A stretch of 64,000 nt of DNA from Pseudarthrobacter sp. SSS035 (GTDB taxonomy: Bacteria; Actinomycetota; Actinomycetes; Actinomycetales; Micrococcaceae), in contig NZ_CP096882.1 of the NCBI RefSeq assembly GCF_023273875.1, positions 4,969,650-5,033,649 of the forward strand, written 5' to 3'. A program made the position numbers and the translations under genes. Positions 44,066-53,148 of this stretch are shown here, piece by piece. Numbering within the stretch: position 1 is the stretch's first letter; each line of letters starts with the position of its first letter. The notes under the pieces are model-generated. The model saw only the letters and a program-made list of their open reading frames with translations, searched no databases and was not told the origin of the DNA.

Positions 44066-47000
44066 CTACAGGGTGGGGCCGCGGCGGCCCTGTTCCGGGC
44101 CGGCGGTGGGTCCGCGGCGGGCCGCCTTCCGTTTGGCTTCTTCCGCGGCCTGGTCTTCCTGGGCCTTGCGGATTCGGGCCAGCTTTTCGGCGAAGTCGTT
44201 GCTGGTGGCGGGCTGCTTCTGTTGGGCGGCGGCCAGCCGTTCGGCCCATGATGACTTGGCTTCCCCGCCGGCCGTCTCGCCGGTGGAGCGCTCTTCCTCC
44301 CGGCGTGCAGCGATCTCTTTCAGTGCCTCGGTGACGGCTTCCGGTGCCTGTTCCGGTGCCGGTGCACCCGGGTGGCTGTCCAGGTTTTCGCGGACCTTCC
44401 GCGCGGTACCGGCGACGTGTTCAGCCCGTTCCTGCTCCGGGGTCAGGGTGACGTCCTGCGAGCGTTCCTCGCGCAGTGCGTCCACGACGCGTTCTGCCGG
44501 TGTCGGTTCTGTGGCTACCGTGGCTTGGACGTCGGCTGCCTCGGCCATGAGTTTTGCGTCGTCGGCCGACAGCGGTTCCTTGGCCGTCTGGGCGGAGTAT
44601 TTGTGCATGGCGGTGACGCGTACGGCCAGCTCGGAACCGGTTCCCTTTTCGGTGTACTCGGCGGACAGAACTCTCGTCTCGGTTTCCGGGATCCGGTAGG
44701 TATCGCGGAAGGTCTTGACCTCCACGGCCAGGTCCCGCCACTGCTGCTGCTTTTGCGTGTCTGAGGGGACCGGCCCGAGGGCTTCGGCCCAGGCCGGCGG
44801 GGCGGCCGCGAGCTGGGATCCGAGGCGGTTGACTTCCTGGGCCATGGCCTCGCGGCGCCCTTCGAGTTCCTTGCGCCACAGGGCCGGGGTGTCCTTGTGC
44901 GTGATGACGTCGGCCGGTGCCATCCATGCCGGCAGACCATCCGGGGCCGGGGTGGTGGCCACAGGCTCGGGCAGGCGCCGGCGGAGGGCCTGCTCCGCTT
45001 CGATCCGGCGAAGGATCTGATCGGCTGCCTGGACGCGGGGGGCGTTCTCATCGCGGCTGTAGTTGGTGACCGCACCGCGTTCGTAGGCTTCATCTGCACG
45101 GACCGGCTCCGGCATCAGCTCACGCAAGGCCTTCTCCTTTTGCAGGGAACCGGCGAGCCAGCGGGCCTTGGCGGCAGACGGGCCATCGTTGATCGTGACG
45201 TCAGTGCGCAGCTGTTCCTTGGCGCGGGTGATCCGGGCGTCAAGGTCATCATCGGTGACGTGGCCGTGGAGCCGGGACTGCCAGGGGGTTTCCTTCGTCT
45301 CGGCCAACCAGGTCCGGGCCAGGTCACGCCTGTCCGGTGCAGGGGCCCCGGGGTTCTCGGCCGTGTTCGCCCGGGCGCGGACCAGCTCACCTGTGGCGCG
45401 GCGCTGGAGACGTTCCAGTGCTTCATCAGTGACTGCTTCCAGGGGCCGGCGCACGGGCGCCTCGGCGCGGGTGCGCCAGTAGTCCAGTTTGTCCTCCACG
45501 CGCCAGGCCAGGACGGCCCCGGCGTCCTGGGATTCCTCGAAAGGATCCCGTGCGGCGTCAGTCAGGAGGTTGGCGACATTGAAGCCTTCGTTCTCGGCCT
45601 TGCGCAGGTGTGTGGCGATCGCTCCCCACGCGTCCGAGGCAATGAACGGCTCCGCAGCGCCTTCACCAAGGATGCTGCGGGCGGTGTTGGCCATCCGGAG
45701 CTCGTTGGCCTGGTCGTCTATGTCTTTGTAGACGTTGACCATGTCGGGCAGTGCCCGGGCGGCTGCGCGGGCGGCGTCGATCTGTTCGTGTGCGGTGAGG
45801 TTCCCGTCGTGGTTCCCCGCCACGGAACGCAGCACGTCGGTGAGGGTTTCGCCGTCCTGGACCACACCGTAAAGGTTGTTGGACTCCCGCCCACGGGACG
45901 CCGCGACATAGGCCAGCGAACGGGAAAGGCCGGATCCGATCAGGGCGTGCGTGGTGTCGCAGGTCAGGCCCTGGGTGCGGTGGATGGTGGCGGCGTAGCC
46001 GAGCATCGTGTTCTCCCGCACATACCGTGCGGGCAGGGTGATCGTCCCGGCGTGACCCTGGTGCCTGGCGGTCAGGGACCCGTCCGCGTGGACTTCGGCC
46101 ACGGTCCAGACGTCGTTGTTCTTCACGAAGTCTTTGCCCCGGTTCAGGGACAGCCGGCGGTTGTTCTGTCGGGTGACGATGACGTCTCCGGCCCTGGCGG
46201 CGAGCCCGTCCCGCAGTGTCGCGGCCGGGCCGTCGGCCAGCGTCCCCGTACCCAACCGGTAGGCCTGGGCGCGGGCGTTCAGCTCGGTGACCGTGGCGTT
46301 ATCGAACGCCATCATCACCGAATGCTTACCGGCGGCGGTGTCCTTCTCCCATGCCGTGTAGACGTGGGAGGTCATCGTTTCGGCATCCCCGCCAACCACG
46401 CGGCGGTTCTCCCGGTAGAAGGCCCACGGGTCATCCTCACCAACAGCCGGCGGTTCGCGCAGCGCTAACGTGGCGGCGGCCTCGGCGTTGTTGGGGGTGC
46501 CGTCAGCGTTCCGGAAACGGTGCAGGTCCTCCAGGTGCACCGCGCCAACGGTGTTCTTCAAGTACCGCAGAGCCCCGCCGGAACCAACGGCGGAGAGCTG
46601 GTTGTCATCCCCCAGGGCGCGGACAACAGCGCCGTGCTGTTCGGCGATGGTAACGACGGCGGCGAACAACTCCGTGCCGACCATGCCGGCTTCATCGAGG
46701 AAGATCACGTCCCCAGGGGTCAGGGCAACTCTGTTGGGGTTCTGGTTCTTGTAGCCGAGAACAAAGGAGTCAATCGTGGTGGCGTTGGCCCCCAGCTCCT
46801 TGCCCATGACTGCTGCTGCAGCGGCAGTAGGGGCAAGGCCGATCACCTTGCCGCCGGCCTCCCTCACCGTGTCAGCGGCGAGCTTCAAGGCCGTAGTTTT
46901 GCCGGCACCGGCGGGGCCGACACCGACCACCAGTAGCTTGTCACTGCACGCGAACTCCGCGGCCATGCGCAGCTGCCCGGCATCAAATTCTTTGTCCTGA

Positions 47001-48682
47001 GTTGCCAGGGCAAGCTCAAAGGCGTCCCGTGTTGCGGCGGGGATAACGGTGCGCTGGGCTGCTGTCAGGAGCCGGTCTTCACTATGCAGGACACCGGAGG
47101 AGGTGTAGAGGGTGGAGTGGACTTTGCCGTACCGGCTGGCACCATTCCGCAGCCGCAGACCCTCAATCTCGGAGGCCGGGTTAATCGCGGTAATACGGAG
47201 TGAGAACTGGTCAATGGCGCGGGCCTTGACCTGTTCGATGAGGTCTTTGGGGATGGGCAGTTCACCGAACTTGGACCCCAGCCGCCGGCGGGTTTCGGCG
47301 TCGATGTGGTGTTCTCCCCACACGCCGCGGCTGCGCTCCAGGGCGCGGATGACACCGGCGGCTTCGGTGGCCGGGTCCACCTCGTCAGCGTGCGTCACCA
47401 ACGGTTTGCCCTCGCGCTCGGCGGCGTCGCGGGCGTCGTGCCGGTGCGCCTGGGCCTTGGCCACAGCGGCAGGGCCAACGACCATGCCGGGGACCTGGGA
47501 GAACTCTTCGGTCCACTCGTTCACCAGGTCAGAGAGCCTGCGTGCGGCCTTCTTCTCGGGCCTCGTGTCGAGGGTCGCACGCTGCGCAAGGGCGATCATC
47601 TGCTTGGTGTCGGGGGCGTAGCCGTGGTCCTCGGTGAACTGCTGCACCAGCTTATCCAGCACCGGTTTGATATCCCCTGAGCGGGAGGAACCCGCTTCAA
47701 TGGCGGCGAGGTTCACCCCGGCGATCTCGATCACGGGCCGGTCCCCGGAGACTTTGCGTTCGGTCACTCCGACGCCCAGGCGGGTGCAGACCTTCTCCAT
47801 GACGGTCCGGTTGTAATGCTCGGACGCGGCGACGTTGAACTGGTACAACAGGCGCCCGTCGAGGCTTGACCACTTGCCATCAACGCCCATGACCTTGTTC
47901 GAAACCACCACGTGATCGTGCAGCTGCGGGTCACCGTTGCGGGAGTCGTAATGCCGGAATGTTGTGTAGACGAGTCCGCCTTCGACGTCTTCCTGGCGGA
48001 CGCCGTTGCGGCCTCGCCGGGTGAACGTCGCTTCCTTTTCGAGGAAAGCCATCGTCTCTTCGATGGCCTCGTGGTGCGCGGCTTCGATCTGCTTGCGGGC
48101 GTCCTCGCCGCCGACAGCCCACAGGAGGGACACGGACTTGGCCGGTGCGAACACGAGGTCATAGCCTGCGACGGTCTGGGAGCCTGGTTTGGTCTGGGCG
48201 GTGATGAACTTACCCAGTTCTTCCTTGTCGCCAGGGTTCCGGCCGTTGAGTTCGCGGAAGTATTGGGCGCCTTCCTTGGTCCGGATCAGACGCCTCGCAT
48301 CGGCGTCAGGCTCGCGGTGATTCATGCGCCGGAAGTCACCGGTGGCGGTGTTGATACGCGCCTGGAGCTCGTTGTCCTTCTGCGTGTGCTTGCGGTATCG
48401 CTGGCCCAAAGCGACCTTCGCGGACGGGTCAGCGGCCAGTTTCGCAGCGGCGTCCGGGTGCAGGCCCTCACCGAACAGGGCCGCCATCTGCGCCTCTGAG
48501 ACCGCACCGGTAACGCCCAGGAGTGCGGCACCGCCGCCGCCCCAAAGGCCTGGCGGGTTGCCGTCCACGGTGTAGTAATCCCCCAGTGCACGGTCCTTCG
48601 TGCGCAGCTCATCACCACTGGCGACTTCACGTGTGTAGTACGTGTATCCGTCGCCGGCACTGAGCTTGTGCACGGTCATCAT
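44066..48682 (-). CDS. traA: MobF-family conjugative relaxase/helicase (TraA/TrwC-like)
   Basis: A 1538-residue protein that nicks the plasmid at oriT and unwinds it for conjugation. The N-terminal relaxase domain has candidate nucleophile tyrosines in DGYTYYTREV (13-16) and the HUH metal motif HYDSRNGDPQLHDHVVVSN near residue 250. The SF1 RecD-like helicase follows with Walker A VGVGPAGAGKTTALK near 590 and VIFLDEAGMVG. The last 450 residues are charged and helical. It is intact over its whole length, which shows that the many frameshifts elsewhere are not general sequencing noise. ATG 48682 or the next codon starts it. Confidence 0.95.
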   Translation of the reverse strand: MMTVHKLSAGDGYTYYTREVASGDELRTKDRALGDYYTVDGNPPGLWGGGGAALLGVTGAVSEAQMAALFGEGLHPDAAAKLAADPSAKVALGQRYRKHTQKDNELQARINTATGDFRRMNHREPDADARRLIRTKEGAQYFRELNGRNPGDKEELGKFITAQTKPGSQTVAGYDLVFAPAKSVSLLWAVGGEDARKQIEAAHHEAIEETMAFLEKEATFTRRGRNGVRQEDVEGGLVYTTFRHYDSRNGDPQLHDHVVVSNKVMGVDGKWSSLDGRLLYQFNVAASEHYNRTVMEKVCTRLGVGVTERKVSGDRPVIEIAGVNLAAIEAGSSRSGDIKPVLDKLVQQFTEDHGYAPDTKQMIALAQRATLDTRPEKKAARRLSDLVNEWTEEFSQVPGMVVGPAAVAKAQAHRHDARDAAEREGKPLVTHADEVDPATEAAGVIRALERSRGVWGEHHIDAETRRRLGSKFGELPIPKDLIEQVKARAIDQFSLRITAINPASEIEGLRLRNGASRYGKVHSTLYTSSGVLHSEDRLLTAAQRTVIPAATRDAFELALATQDKEFDAGQLRMAAEFACSDKLLVVGVGPAGAGKTTALKLAADTVREAGGKVIGLAPTAAAAAVMGKELGANATTIDSFVLGYKNQNPNRVALTPGDVIFLDEAGMVGTELFAAVVTIAEQHGAVVRALGDDNQLSAVGSGGALRYLKNTVGAVHLEDLHRFRNADGTPNNAEAAATLALREPPAVGEDDPWAFYRENRRVVGGDAETMTSHVYTAWEKDTAAGKHSVMMAFDNATVTELNARAQAYRLGTGTLADGPAATLRDGLAARAGDVIVTRQNNRRLSLNRGKDFVKNNDVWTVAEVHADGSLTARHQGHAGTITLPARYVRENTMLGYAATIHRTQGLTCDTTHALIGSGLSRSLAYVAASRGRESNNLYGVVQDGETLTDVLRSVAGNHDGNLTAHEQIDAARAAARALPDMVNVYKDIDDQANELRMANTARSILGEGAAEPFIASDAWGAIATHLRKAENEGFNVANLLTDAARDPFEESQDAGAVLAWRVEDKLDYWRTRAEAPVRRPLEAVTDEALERLQRRATGELVRARANTAENPGAPAPDRRDLARTWLAETKETPWQSRLHGHVTDDDLDARITRAKEQLRTDVTINDGPSAAKARWLAGSLQKEKALRELMPEPVRADEAYERGAVTNYSRDENAPRVQAADQILRRIEAEQALRRRLPEPVATTPAPDGLPAWMAPADVITHKDTPALWRKELEGRREAMAQEVNRLGSQLAAAPPAWAEALGPVPSDTQKQQQWRDLAVEVKTFRDTYRIPETETRVLSAEYTEKGTGSELAVRVTAMHKYSAQTAKEPLSADDAKLMAEAADVQATVATEPTPAERVVDALREERSQDVTLTPEQERAEHVAGTARKVRENLDSHPGAPAPEQAPEAVTEALKEIAARREEERSTGETAGGEAKSSWAERLAAAQQKQPATSNDFAEKLARIRKAQEDQAAEEAKRKAARRGPTAGPEQGRRGPTL

Positions 48683-49162
48683 CGCCCCAGCCTACCCGCC
48701 CGGGGACCTCACTCGTCGATGATGCATGAGGTGTGACAGATTCAGGGTGTGGTTGCCTTTCGACAGGGGAGAAAATTTGAAGGCAACCATGGCGTGTTTG
48801 TGGCCATCAAGTCTTTGATGCGGTTCTGCACATGAGAATGGGCTGTGGGTAACACGCTTTTTGTTATCCATGGTGCGTTCGATTGTGTGGAACCGCCACG
48901 GTCCGGGGGTTGTCCACAGGTGGGTCCCGCGGAGAGACAGGGGTTCTCTCGGAGCCGTCCACGTGTGGGGAAACCCGGACACGCATCTGTCCGAGCATCG
49001 CGAGGTCCGTTCCTGTAGGTTGGTTCACGAGTGGACCAACCGCTGTGTATCAGCCCGAGCGAAAGCGAGGACCGATCCGGCGGCCACGCCGGCCATGGGC
49101 CAGTCACGGCGCTAGCCGTTAGGTCTGTCCCATGGAAAACCCAGGGGGAGGGACCCACGAAC
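48683..49162. other. Candidate oriT region between traA and its divergent neighbour
   Basis: 480 bp of non-coding DNA between the divergent relaxase and coiled-coil genes, the usual place of a MobF oriT. It contains GGTTGGT-n10-ACCAACC at 49018-49041 (perfect 7-bp arms) and a weaker CCGcgGAGA/TCTCtCGG pair near 48928-48953. Two variants of GTCCAC(a/g)GGTG occur at 48912 and 48959. Which site is nicked cannot be told from the sequence. Confidence 0.45.
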
Positions 49163-49573
49163 ATGGCAGCACCACGGAAGTCCGCACAGCAGTTGGCCGC
49201 ACGTGAGAAGGCACGGGCGAAAGCCCAGGAGCTCACTGCCCGCCACGAAAAACTCATCGACCTCGCTGCTGAATTCTTCGAGCAGCAGGAACAGGCCGAC
49301 CAGGTCCGCGCCGATGCCCAGGCGAAGGCGGACGCGATCATTGCCAAAGCAGAAGAAGATGCCGCAGCGGCCACGCGCAGCGCCGCCGGCACGGTGGCCG
49401 CGATGGTCGCCGCAGGCGAACCGAAGTCAGCCGTTGCCTCACGCCTGGGCGTCTCCGGCGCCGAACTGAAGAAACTGCTCGACCTCGACGCGGCCGAGCA
49501 AAGCGAGGCCACCCCCGCTGATGCCGCGGCTGCCCAGGACGAGGAAACGCCCTCGACGGCTCAGGCGGCCTAA
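49163..49573 (+). CDS. Coiled-coil protein, possible relaxosome accessory factor
   Basis: A 136-residue, highly charged Ala/Glu/Lys-rich protein. Residues 5-85 are a continuous coiled coil (LAAREKARAKAQELTARHEK, FFEQQEQADQVRADAQAKAD). Residues 90-112 look like a helix-turn-helix (AGEPKSAVASRLGVSGAELK). The acidic tail is low-complexity. GGGGGAGGG precedes the ATG. Position and divergence from the relaxase suggest an oriT-binding accessory protein, by analogy with other MobF systems. No direct family match is recognised. Confidence 0.65.
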   Translation: MAAPRKSAQQLAAREKARAKAQELTARHEKLIDLAAEFFEQQEQADQVRADAQAKADAIIAKAEEDAAAATRSAAGTVAAMVAAGEPKSAVASRLGVSGAELKKLLDLDAAEQSEATPADAAAAQDEETPSTAQAA

Positions 49574-49590
49574 GCACCACCGCACGCAAT

Positions 49591-49626
49591 GATGGTCCCC
49601 GGCAGTTCATGCTGCCGGGGACCATC
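49591..49626. terminator. Bidirectional terminator hairpin
   Basis: GATGGTCCCCGGCAG-n6-CTGCCGGGGACCATC, a perfect 15-bp stem between the convergent coiled-coil and HNH genes. Confidence 0.8.
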
Positions 49627-49647
49627 TGCGTCTTGGGGTGCCGCGTC

Positions 49648-50130
49648 CTAGAAGAGTGTAGGGGCGTCCGGGTCCGCCCCGGTGAGCAGTGCCCGGATCC
49701 GTTCCTCACGGTCCCAGCCGTGGGCTCGGACTTCATCGCGCAGCAGGCGGGACCGGTCAGCGAAGAGAGCGCGGGAGAGCCCGCGCCAGCGGAACATCGT
49801 TCCGTTGGAGTCCCGGCCCTTGGCCAGACGGTCGGCCATGTTCTGCCGGTTCGTTCCGGGAACCAGATGTGTGTCCGCGCCGGTCGTGGCCCGGACGCAG
49901 ATCGGCACATCGCACGAATGCATCAGATCCCCGAAGGAATCCAGCGGCAGCCCGTGCACCAGATGGAACGCGAAGCGATGCGGGCGTACCGCCCGGGTGC
50001 GTCCATCAGCGTTCAAGGTAAAGCGGCCATACCCATCGTCAGAGACGGCCGCTGTGTAGAGCCAGCAATCACCCGGGCGCGGGCCCTTACTGACCTTGGC
50101 CCAGAACCGTTCTGCCGGGGCGGGACTCAT
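49648..50130 (-). CDS. HNH endonuclease-like protein
   Basis: A 160-residue protein. The HNH core is HRFAFHLVHGLPL followed by LMHSCDVPICVR, HLVPGTNRQNMADRLAKGRD, the layout of phage-type HNH proteins (His/Cys metal site, Asn, then His). The upstream part WAKVSKGPRPGDCWLYTAAV is typical of this group. ATG 50130 is chosen. The longer frame from 50247 would run across the neighbouring membrane-protein gene. It is the last gene of a leftward run starting with ssb-linked genes. The role is unknown, perhaps homing or nicking. Confidence 0.82.
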   Translation of the reverse strand: MSPAPAERFWAKVSKGPRPGDCWLYTAAVSDDGYGRFTLNADGRTRAVRPHRFAFHLVHGLPLDSFGDLMHSCDVPICVRATTGADTHLVPGTNRQNMADRLAKGRDSNGTMFRWRGLSRALFADRSRLLRDEVRAHGWDREERIRALLTGADPDAPTLF

Positions 50131-50137
50131 CGGGCAC

Positions 50138-50395
50138 TCACCAGCTGCGCCAGCGCAGCTCGAGCTTGTTGGCTGCCAAAAAGAAGCCGGCCATGAAAAG
50201 GAATCCGGGAATGGCTTGGGTGAAGCCCTGGCCGATCCAGAATCCAAGCGCGGACAGCAGGGCGATCACGCCGGCTGCTTTGCACAGGAAGATCAGGATG
50301 CCTTGGCCGGCCTGGACCGGGTGGGTGAGCGCGTAGATGATCCAGCCCGCCAGGGCCACAGCTACGAACGCTGCGAGGAAGAAGATGATGAACAT
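50138..50395 (-). CDS. Small membrane protein, three helices
   Basis: An 85-residue hydrophobic protein: MFIIFFLAAFVAVALAGWII, LIFLCKAAGVIALLSALGFW and GFLFMAGFFLAANK give three membrane spans, with a basic end. No family assigned. It starts 27 bp after the nuclease gene and ends 7 bp before the HNH gene, so it is part of the same operon. Confidence 0.7.
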   Translation of the reverse strand: MFIIFFLAAFVAVALAGWIIYALTHPVQAGQGILIFLCKAAGVIALLSALGFWIGQGFTQAIPGFLFMAGFFLAANKLELRWRSW

Positions 50396-50422
50396 GTCCG
50401 CTCCTAACGGGTCGTGTGGGCT

Positions 50423-51016
50423 CTAGCGGGGGCAGGCCCAGCGGGCCGTCCCCGCGGCTCGCGCCGTTTGGGCGGCAGCTTCGAACGGTTCTTTGTAGGC
50501 GTAGTCCTTGCCGTAGCCTGTCGCTTCGGCGTGGCCGAGCTCGATCATGGTCCGGTTCACCAGGGAACCGTCCATCGCCCAGACGTAGGCCAGCAGCCGG
50601 CCGTACCGGTCCCGCTCGCCCTGGGCCGGATCCGTGGAGAGAAACACTTCGCCGGCATCAAGGATGGCGTGCAGGGATGCGGACGCCTCGGGGCCGCCGC
50701 ACTCCACCGGCGCGTCTTCCTTCACTGTCTCGGGGGTGTTGATCCCTACGAGCCGGACGCGGGTTGATTCGCCGTTGCATTCGATCCGGATCGTGTCCCC
50801 GTCCACGACCGATTCCACGCGGTAAGGACCGGCCGTGGCGGCCTCGATGGTTGAGGGTTTTGGACTCGTTCCCGTCGGTGCGCACGCCACCGGCCCGAGC
50901 GTTTGGGCCGGCACTGTCAGTACCTCGTTGTTGTACGGAGTGCAGCCGGTCAGCAGCGCGGCCGTGCAGGCAGCAGCAATGCCTGCCTGGGCAGGGCGTC
51001 GCGCGTGGTTTCTCAT
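50423..51016 (-). CDS. Staphylococcal-nuclease-like lipoprotein
   Basis: A 197-residue exported thermonuclease-family protein. The signal peptide ends in the lipobox LLTGC (Cys25), so it should be anchored outside the membrane. The SNase domain has VVDGDTIRI, VRLVGINTPE (catalytic Arg/Asp region), and DRYGRLLAYVWAMDGSLVN. Plasmid-borne copies are common in actinobacteria and may process DNA or affect mating. The gene overlaps the preceding small DNA-binding gene by 4 bp (ATGA). Confidence 0.9.
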   Translation of the reverse strand: MRNHARRPAQAGIAAACTAALLTGCTPYNNEVLTVPAQTLGPVACAPTGTSPKPSTIEAATAGPYRVESVVDGDTIRIECNGESTRVRLVGINTPETVKEDAPVECGGPEASASLHAILDAGEVFLSTDPAQGERDRYGRLLAYVWAMDGSLVNRTMIELGHAEATGYGKDYAYKEPFEAAAQTARAAGTARWACPR

Positions 51017-51276
51017 GGCCGGTCCTCACTGGCCGCGGTTTCGGCGCGGGTCCGTCGGCCAGGGCGGACCGTTCCCGGCGGGACGGGGTCCCAGGGCTTG
51101 CCGGCGTTGTGTTTGCGCTGGAGACGTTTGATTTCCCGCATGGTCGCGGCCACCACCAGATCCGACAGGGACGCGTACCCCTCGACAGGACCGGCCGCCC
51201 GCAGGGCTGCCCTGACCTGGTCCGCTTGTTCGGCAGTGAAGTACGGAGTGATGTGCGAAGTTGGCTTCGTCGCCAT
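51013..51276 (-). CDS. Small DNA-binding protein, ribbon-helix-helix-like
   Basis: An 87-residue basic protein, MATKPTSHITPYFTAEQADQ, VRAALRAAGPVEGYASLSDL, VVAATMREIKRLQRKHN. The beta-strand then two helices, ending in a Lys/Arg-rich tail, resemble the small ParB/ParG-type or CopG-type plasmid proteins. ATG 51276 is chosen because AAGGACT precedes it and the extra ten upstream residues look unlike a start. No parA-like gene lies next to it. It may be a regulator of the local operon. Confidence 0.6.
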   Translation of the reverse strand: MATKPTSHITPYFTAEQADQVRAALRAAGPVEGYASLSDLVVAATMREIKRLQRKHNAGKPWDPVPPGTVRPGRRTRAETAASEDRP

Positions 51277-51343
51277 GATTAGTCCTTGGACGCGGTTTCC
51301 GGCCACGGGTATTTTGCCCAGGCGCGGAGGTCATCGGTGTGCG

Positions 51344-51637
51344 TCATGATTTGCGTCCCTTGATCTTCTTTGTCTGCCACAGATTGTCCAGTGCGAGTCG
51401 CTGAACTTCTTCCTCAGATAGATGTCCGCTACCTGATGCCTTCAGCCTTTGGACCTCATTGGAAAACTCACGCTTTTCCTTCGTCCTGGTGTACAAGACA
51501 ACCAGCCCCAAGATCAGCAACACAGCAACCCCGATGGCAAGGGCGATCGGGAATGCTGCCAATAGGCGATCCGTCATTCCGGCGGGGTCGGGAGTCCCGG
51601 AGCCCTGCTGCAAGTGCTGGGCAAGATGATGAGTCAT
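51344..51637 (-). CDS. Small single-span membrane protein
   Basis: A 97-residue protein with one helix (AAFPIALAIGVAVLLILGLV then VLY), an external N-terminus of about 25 residues and a cytosolic basic tail (EKREFSNEVQRLKASGSGHL, KTKKIKGRKS-like). It resembles SHOCT-like tails (HLSEEEVQRLALDNL) in layout. It sits between the ssb 3' piece and the DNA-binding gene on the same strand, so it was probably downstream of ssb in the original operon. Confidence 0.65.
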   Translation of the reverse strand: MTHHLAQHLQQGSGTPDPAGMTDRLLAAFPIALAIGVAVLLILGLVVLYTRTKEKREFSNEVQRLKASGSGHLSEEEVQRLALDNLWQTKKIKGRKS

Positions 51638-51717
51638 TGGTTGGTCCTTTTCGTCTGATTTGAGGCCTGGGGAGCTGTCGGGCCAGCGTATCTGCCGCCC
51701 CCGACACGGGGAGTTGT

Positions 51718-51894
51718 TTAGAACGGGGGTTCCGGGTCAGGGCCGTCACTTCGGGCGCCGGCGGCGCTGTTGTTCTGCGGGGTGGCCCATGGGTCATCCT
51801 GCGGTGCTGCATTGCCTGCAGGGTTGCCGTTGCCTTGGTAGCCGTTGCCGCCGCCCTGGGTACTGCTGCGCTGGGTGCGGTTGACCTTGGCTGT
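51718..51894 (-). pseudogene. ssb: ssb 3' part, separated by an inserted element
   Basis: 58 codons plus stop encoding the tail of a single-stranded DNA-binding protein: TAKVNRTQRSSTQGGG, a Gly/Asn/Gln-rich linker, then DPEPPF at the end, the acidic tip that recruits partner proteins. It continues exactly from codon 192 of the frame at 55389-55964. The element at 51895-55388 lies between. A short frame beginning with an ATG inside the element end (51966) could still translate it, but without the OB fold. Confidence 0.9.
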
Positions 51895-51912
51895 CTCGAA
51901 TCCCGTGGGTTC
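51895..51912. repeat. Left terminal inverted repeat of the ssb-inserted element
   Basis: CTCGAATCCCGTGGGTTC read inward on the plus strand. Its partner, read inward on the minus strand from 55388, is AACGTTTCCCGTGGGTTC. The outer six bases differ (CTCGAA, AACGTT), which may be the exchanged coupling sequence. Confidence 0.8.
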
Positions 51913-52061
51913 TTGTCGCGACGGGTAATCCCCTGTTCCGCGCGGATATTCGCCGAAACCGCTCATTTTGCCTCCGATGTTGATTCTGAAATATTTTCAT
52001 GATTCCTGAAGCTTCCGTGATATTCATGATCGGTGCGGAAAATTGCTGAACCGAGGGATGC

Positions 52062-53144
52062 GTGATGGTGCTTGCTGCCGTTCGTTCCATCGGGTTCAGT
52101 CATGCTTTGCGTTCCGTGCAGGACGAAGAGGACTTTGAACAAGAACTCGTCGATCAGTTCCTGCTTGCGCAGATCGGTTCGGGTGTCACTGACCAGTTCG
52201 TCAGCACGGAGCGTTCGGTGATCTTTGAGTTCGCGCGTTTCCTTGGCCAGTATCTGTGGACGGCCTCGCCCTCGGACGCTGACCGGTTTCTTGCCCATCT
52301 GCGTAACGAACGCCGGCAGGCGCGGTCCACGAGAGAGAGCAAGGCCGGCACCCTGGCCAGGTTCTTCGACTTCCTGATCGCCAGATACCAGGGCGACATC
52401 CATGCGCTCACCGGTTATGTGGTCCTGCAGCCGATCGACGAGTTCAACCGGCCCTCCAGTTCGACGTTCGTCGCCGCCCGGATCCCGCCCAGCGACATGG
52501 AAATTGAGACACTGTTCACCAAGTGGCGTGATGCTCTGCCCGAGGCCAGGAAATATCTGCCCGCCGCCCGCGATTACCTGGCGGCTTCGTTGTGGCGACG
52601 TGCCGGCCTGCGAATCAACGAGACCCTGATGCTCGACATTAAGGACTGGCGCCCCGACCTTGGGGAGCACGGCAAGATCCATGTGCGGTTCGGCAAGGGC
52701 AGCCGCGGCCGCGGCGCCAAACCCCGGCTGGTTCCGGCAATCAACTCCGTTGATTCGCTGCTGCAGTGGTGGCTGACGGACGTGCGCCATCAGTTTGGTG
52801 ATGACTATCTGGATCCGGACGCGCCCCTGTTCCCGAGCGAGCGGCGCGACCAACATACCGGTGGCTGCGCCCGGGTCGGTGATGACGCACTCAGGGCCGG
52901 GCTGGCAGGAGCGGTCGATCGCTGGCTGCCGGCCTGGCGGGGACGGCTCAGCCCGCACGGACTGCGGCACTACTGTGCCTCGTCGCTCTATGCTCGGGGC
53001 CTGGACTTGAAGGCCGTCCAGGAGCTGCTCGGACACGAATGGCTCTCGACCACCACCCGTTATATCCACGTCCATTCGGACCACATCGACCATGCCTGGG
53101 CGGTCGCAAACGAACGCCTGGCTGCCCGGCTGACAGGAGAGTGA
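52062..53144 (+). CDS. Tyrosine recombinase (integrase 1 of the ssb-inserted element)
   Basis: A 360-residue site-specific recombinase. The core-binding domain includes STERSVIFEFARFLGQYLW and STRESKAGTLARFFDFLI. The catalytic domain has the first Arg in SLWRRAGLRINETLML, then SPHGLRHYCASSLYARG (HxxR), LLGHEWLSTTTRYIHVH with the His and the nucleophile Tyr. All catalytic residues are present. GTG 52062 or ATG 52065 starts it. A weak CCGAGGG precedes. The HTH gene follows after 4 bp. It probably moves the element with the second integrase-like protein. Confidence 0.92.
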   Translation: MMVLAAVRSIGFSHALRSVQDEEDFEQELVDQFLLAQIGSGVTDQFVSTERSVIFEFARFLGQYLWTASPSDADRFLAHLRNERRQARSTRESKAGTLARFFDFLIARYQGDIHALTGYVVLQPIDEFNRPSSSTFVAARIPPSDMEIETLFTKWRDALPEARKYLPAARDYLAASLWRRAGLRINETLMLDIKDWRPDLGEHGKIHVRFGKGSRGRGAKPRLVPAINSVDSLLQWWLTDVRHQFGDDYLDPDAPLFPSERRDQHTGGCARVGDDALRAGLAGAVDRWLPAWRGRLSPHGLRHYCASSLYARGLDLKAVQELLGHEWLSTTTRYIHVHSDHIDHAWAVANERLAARLTGE

Positions 53145-53148
53145 CAAG

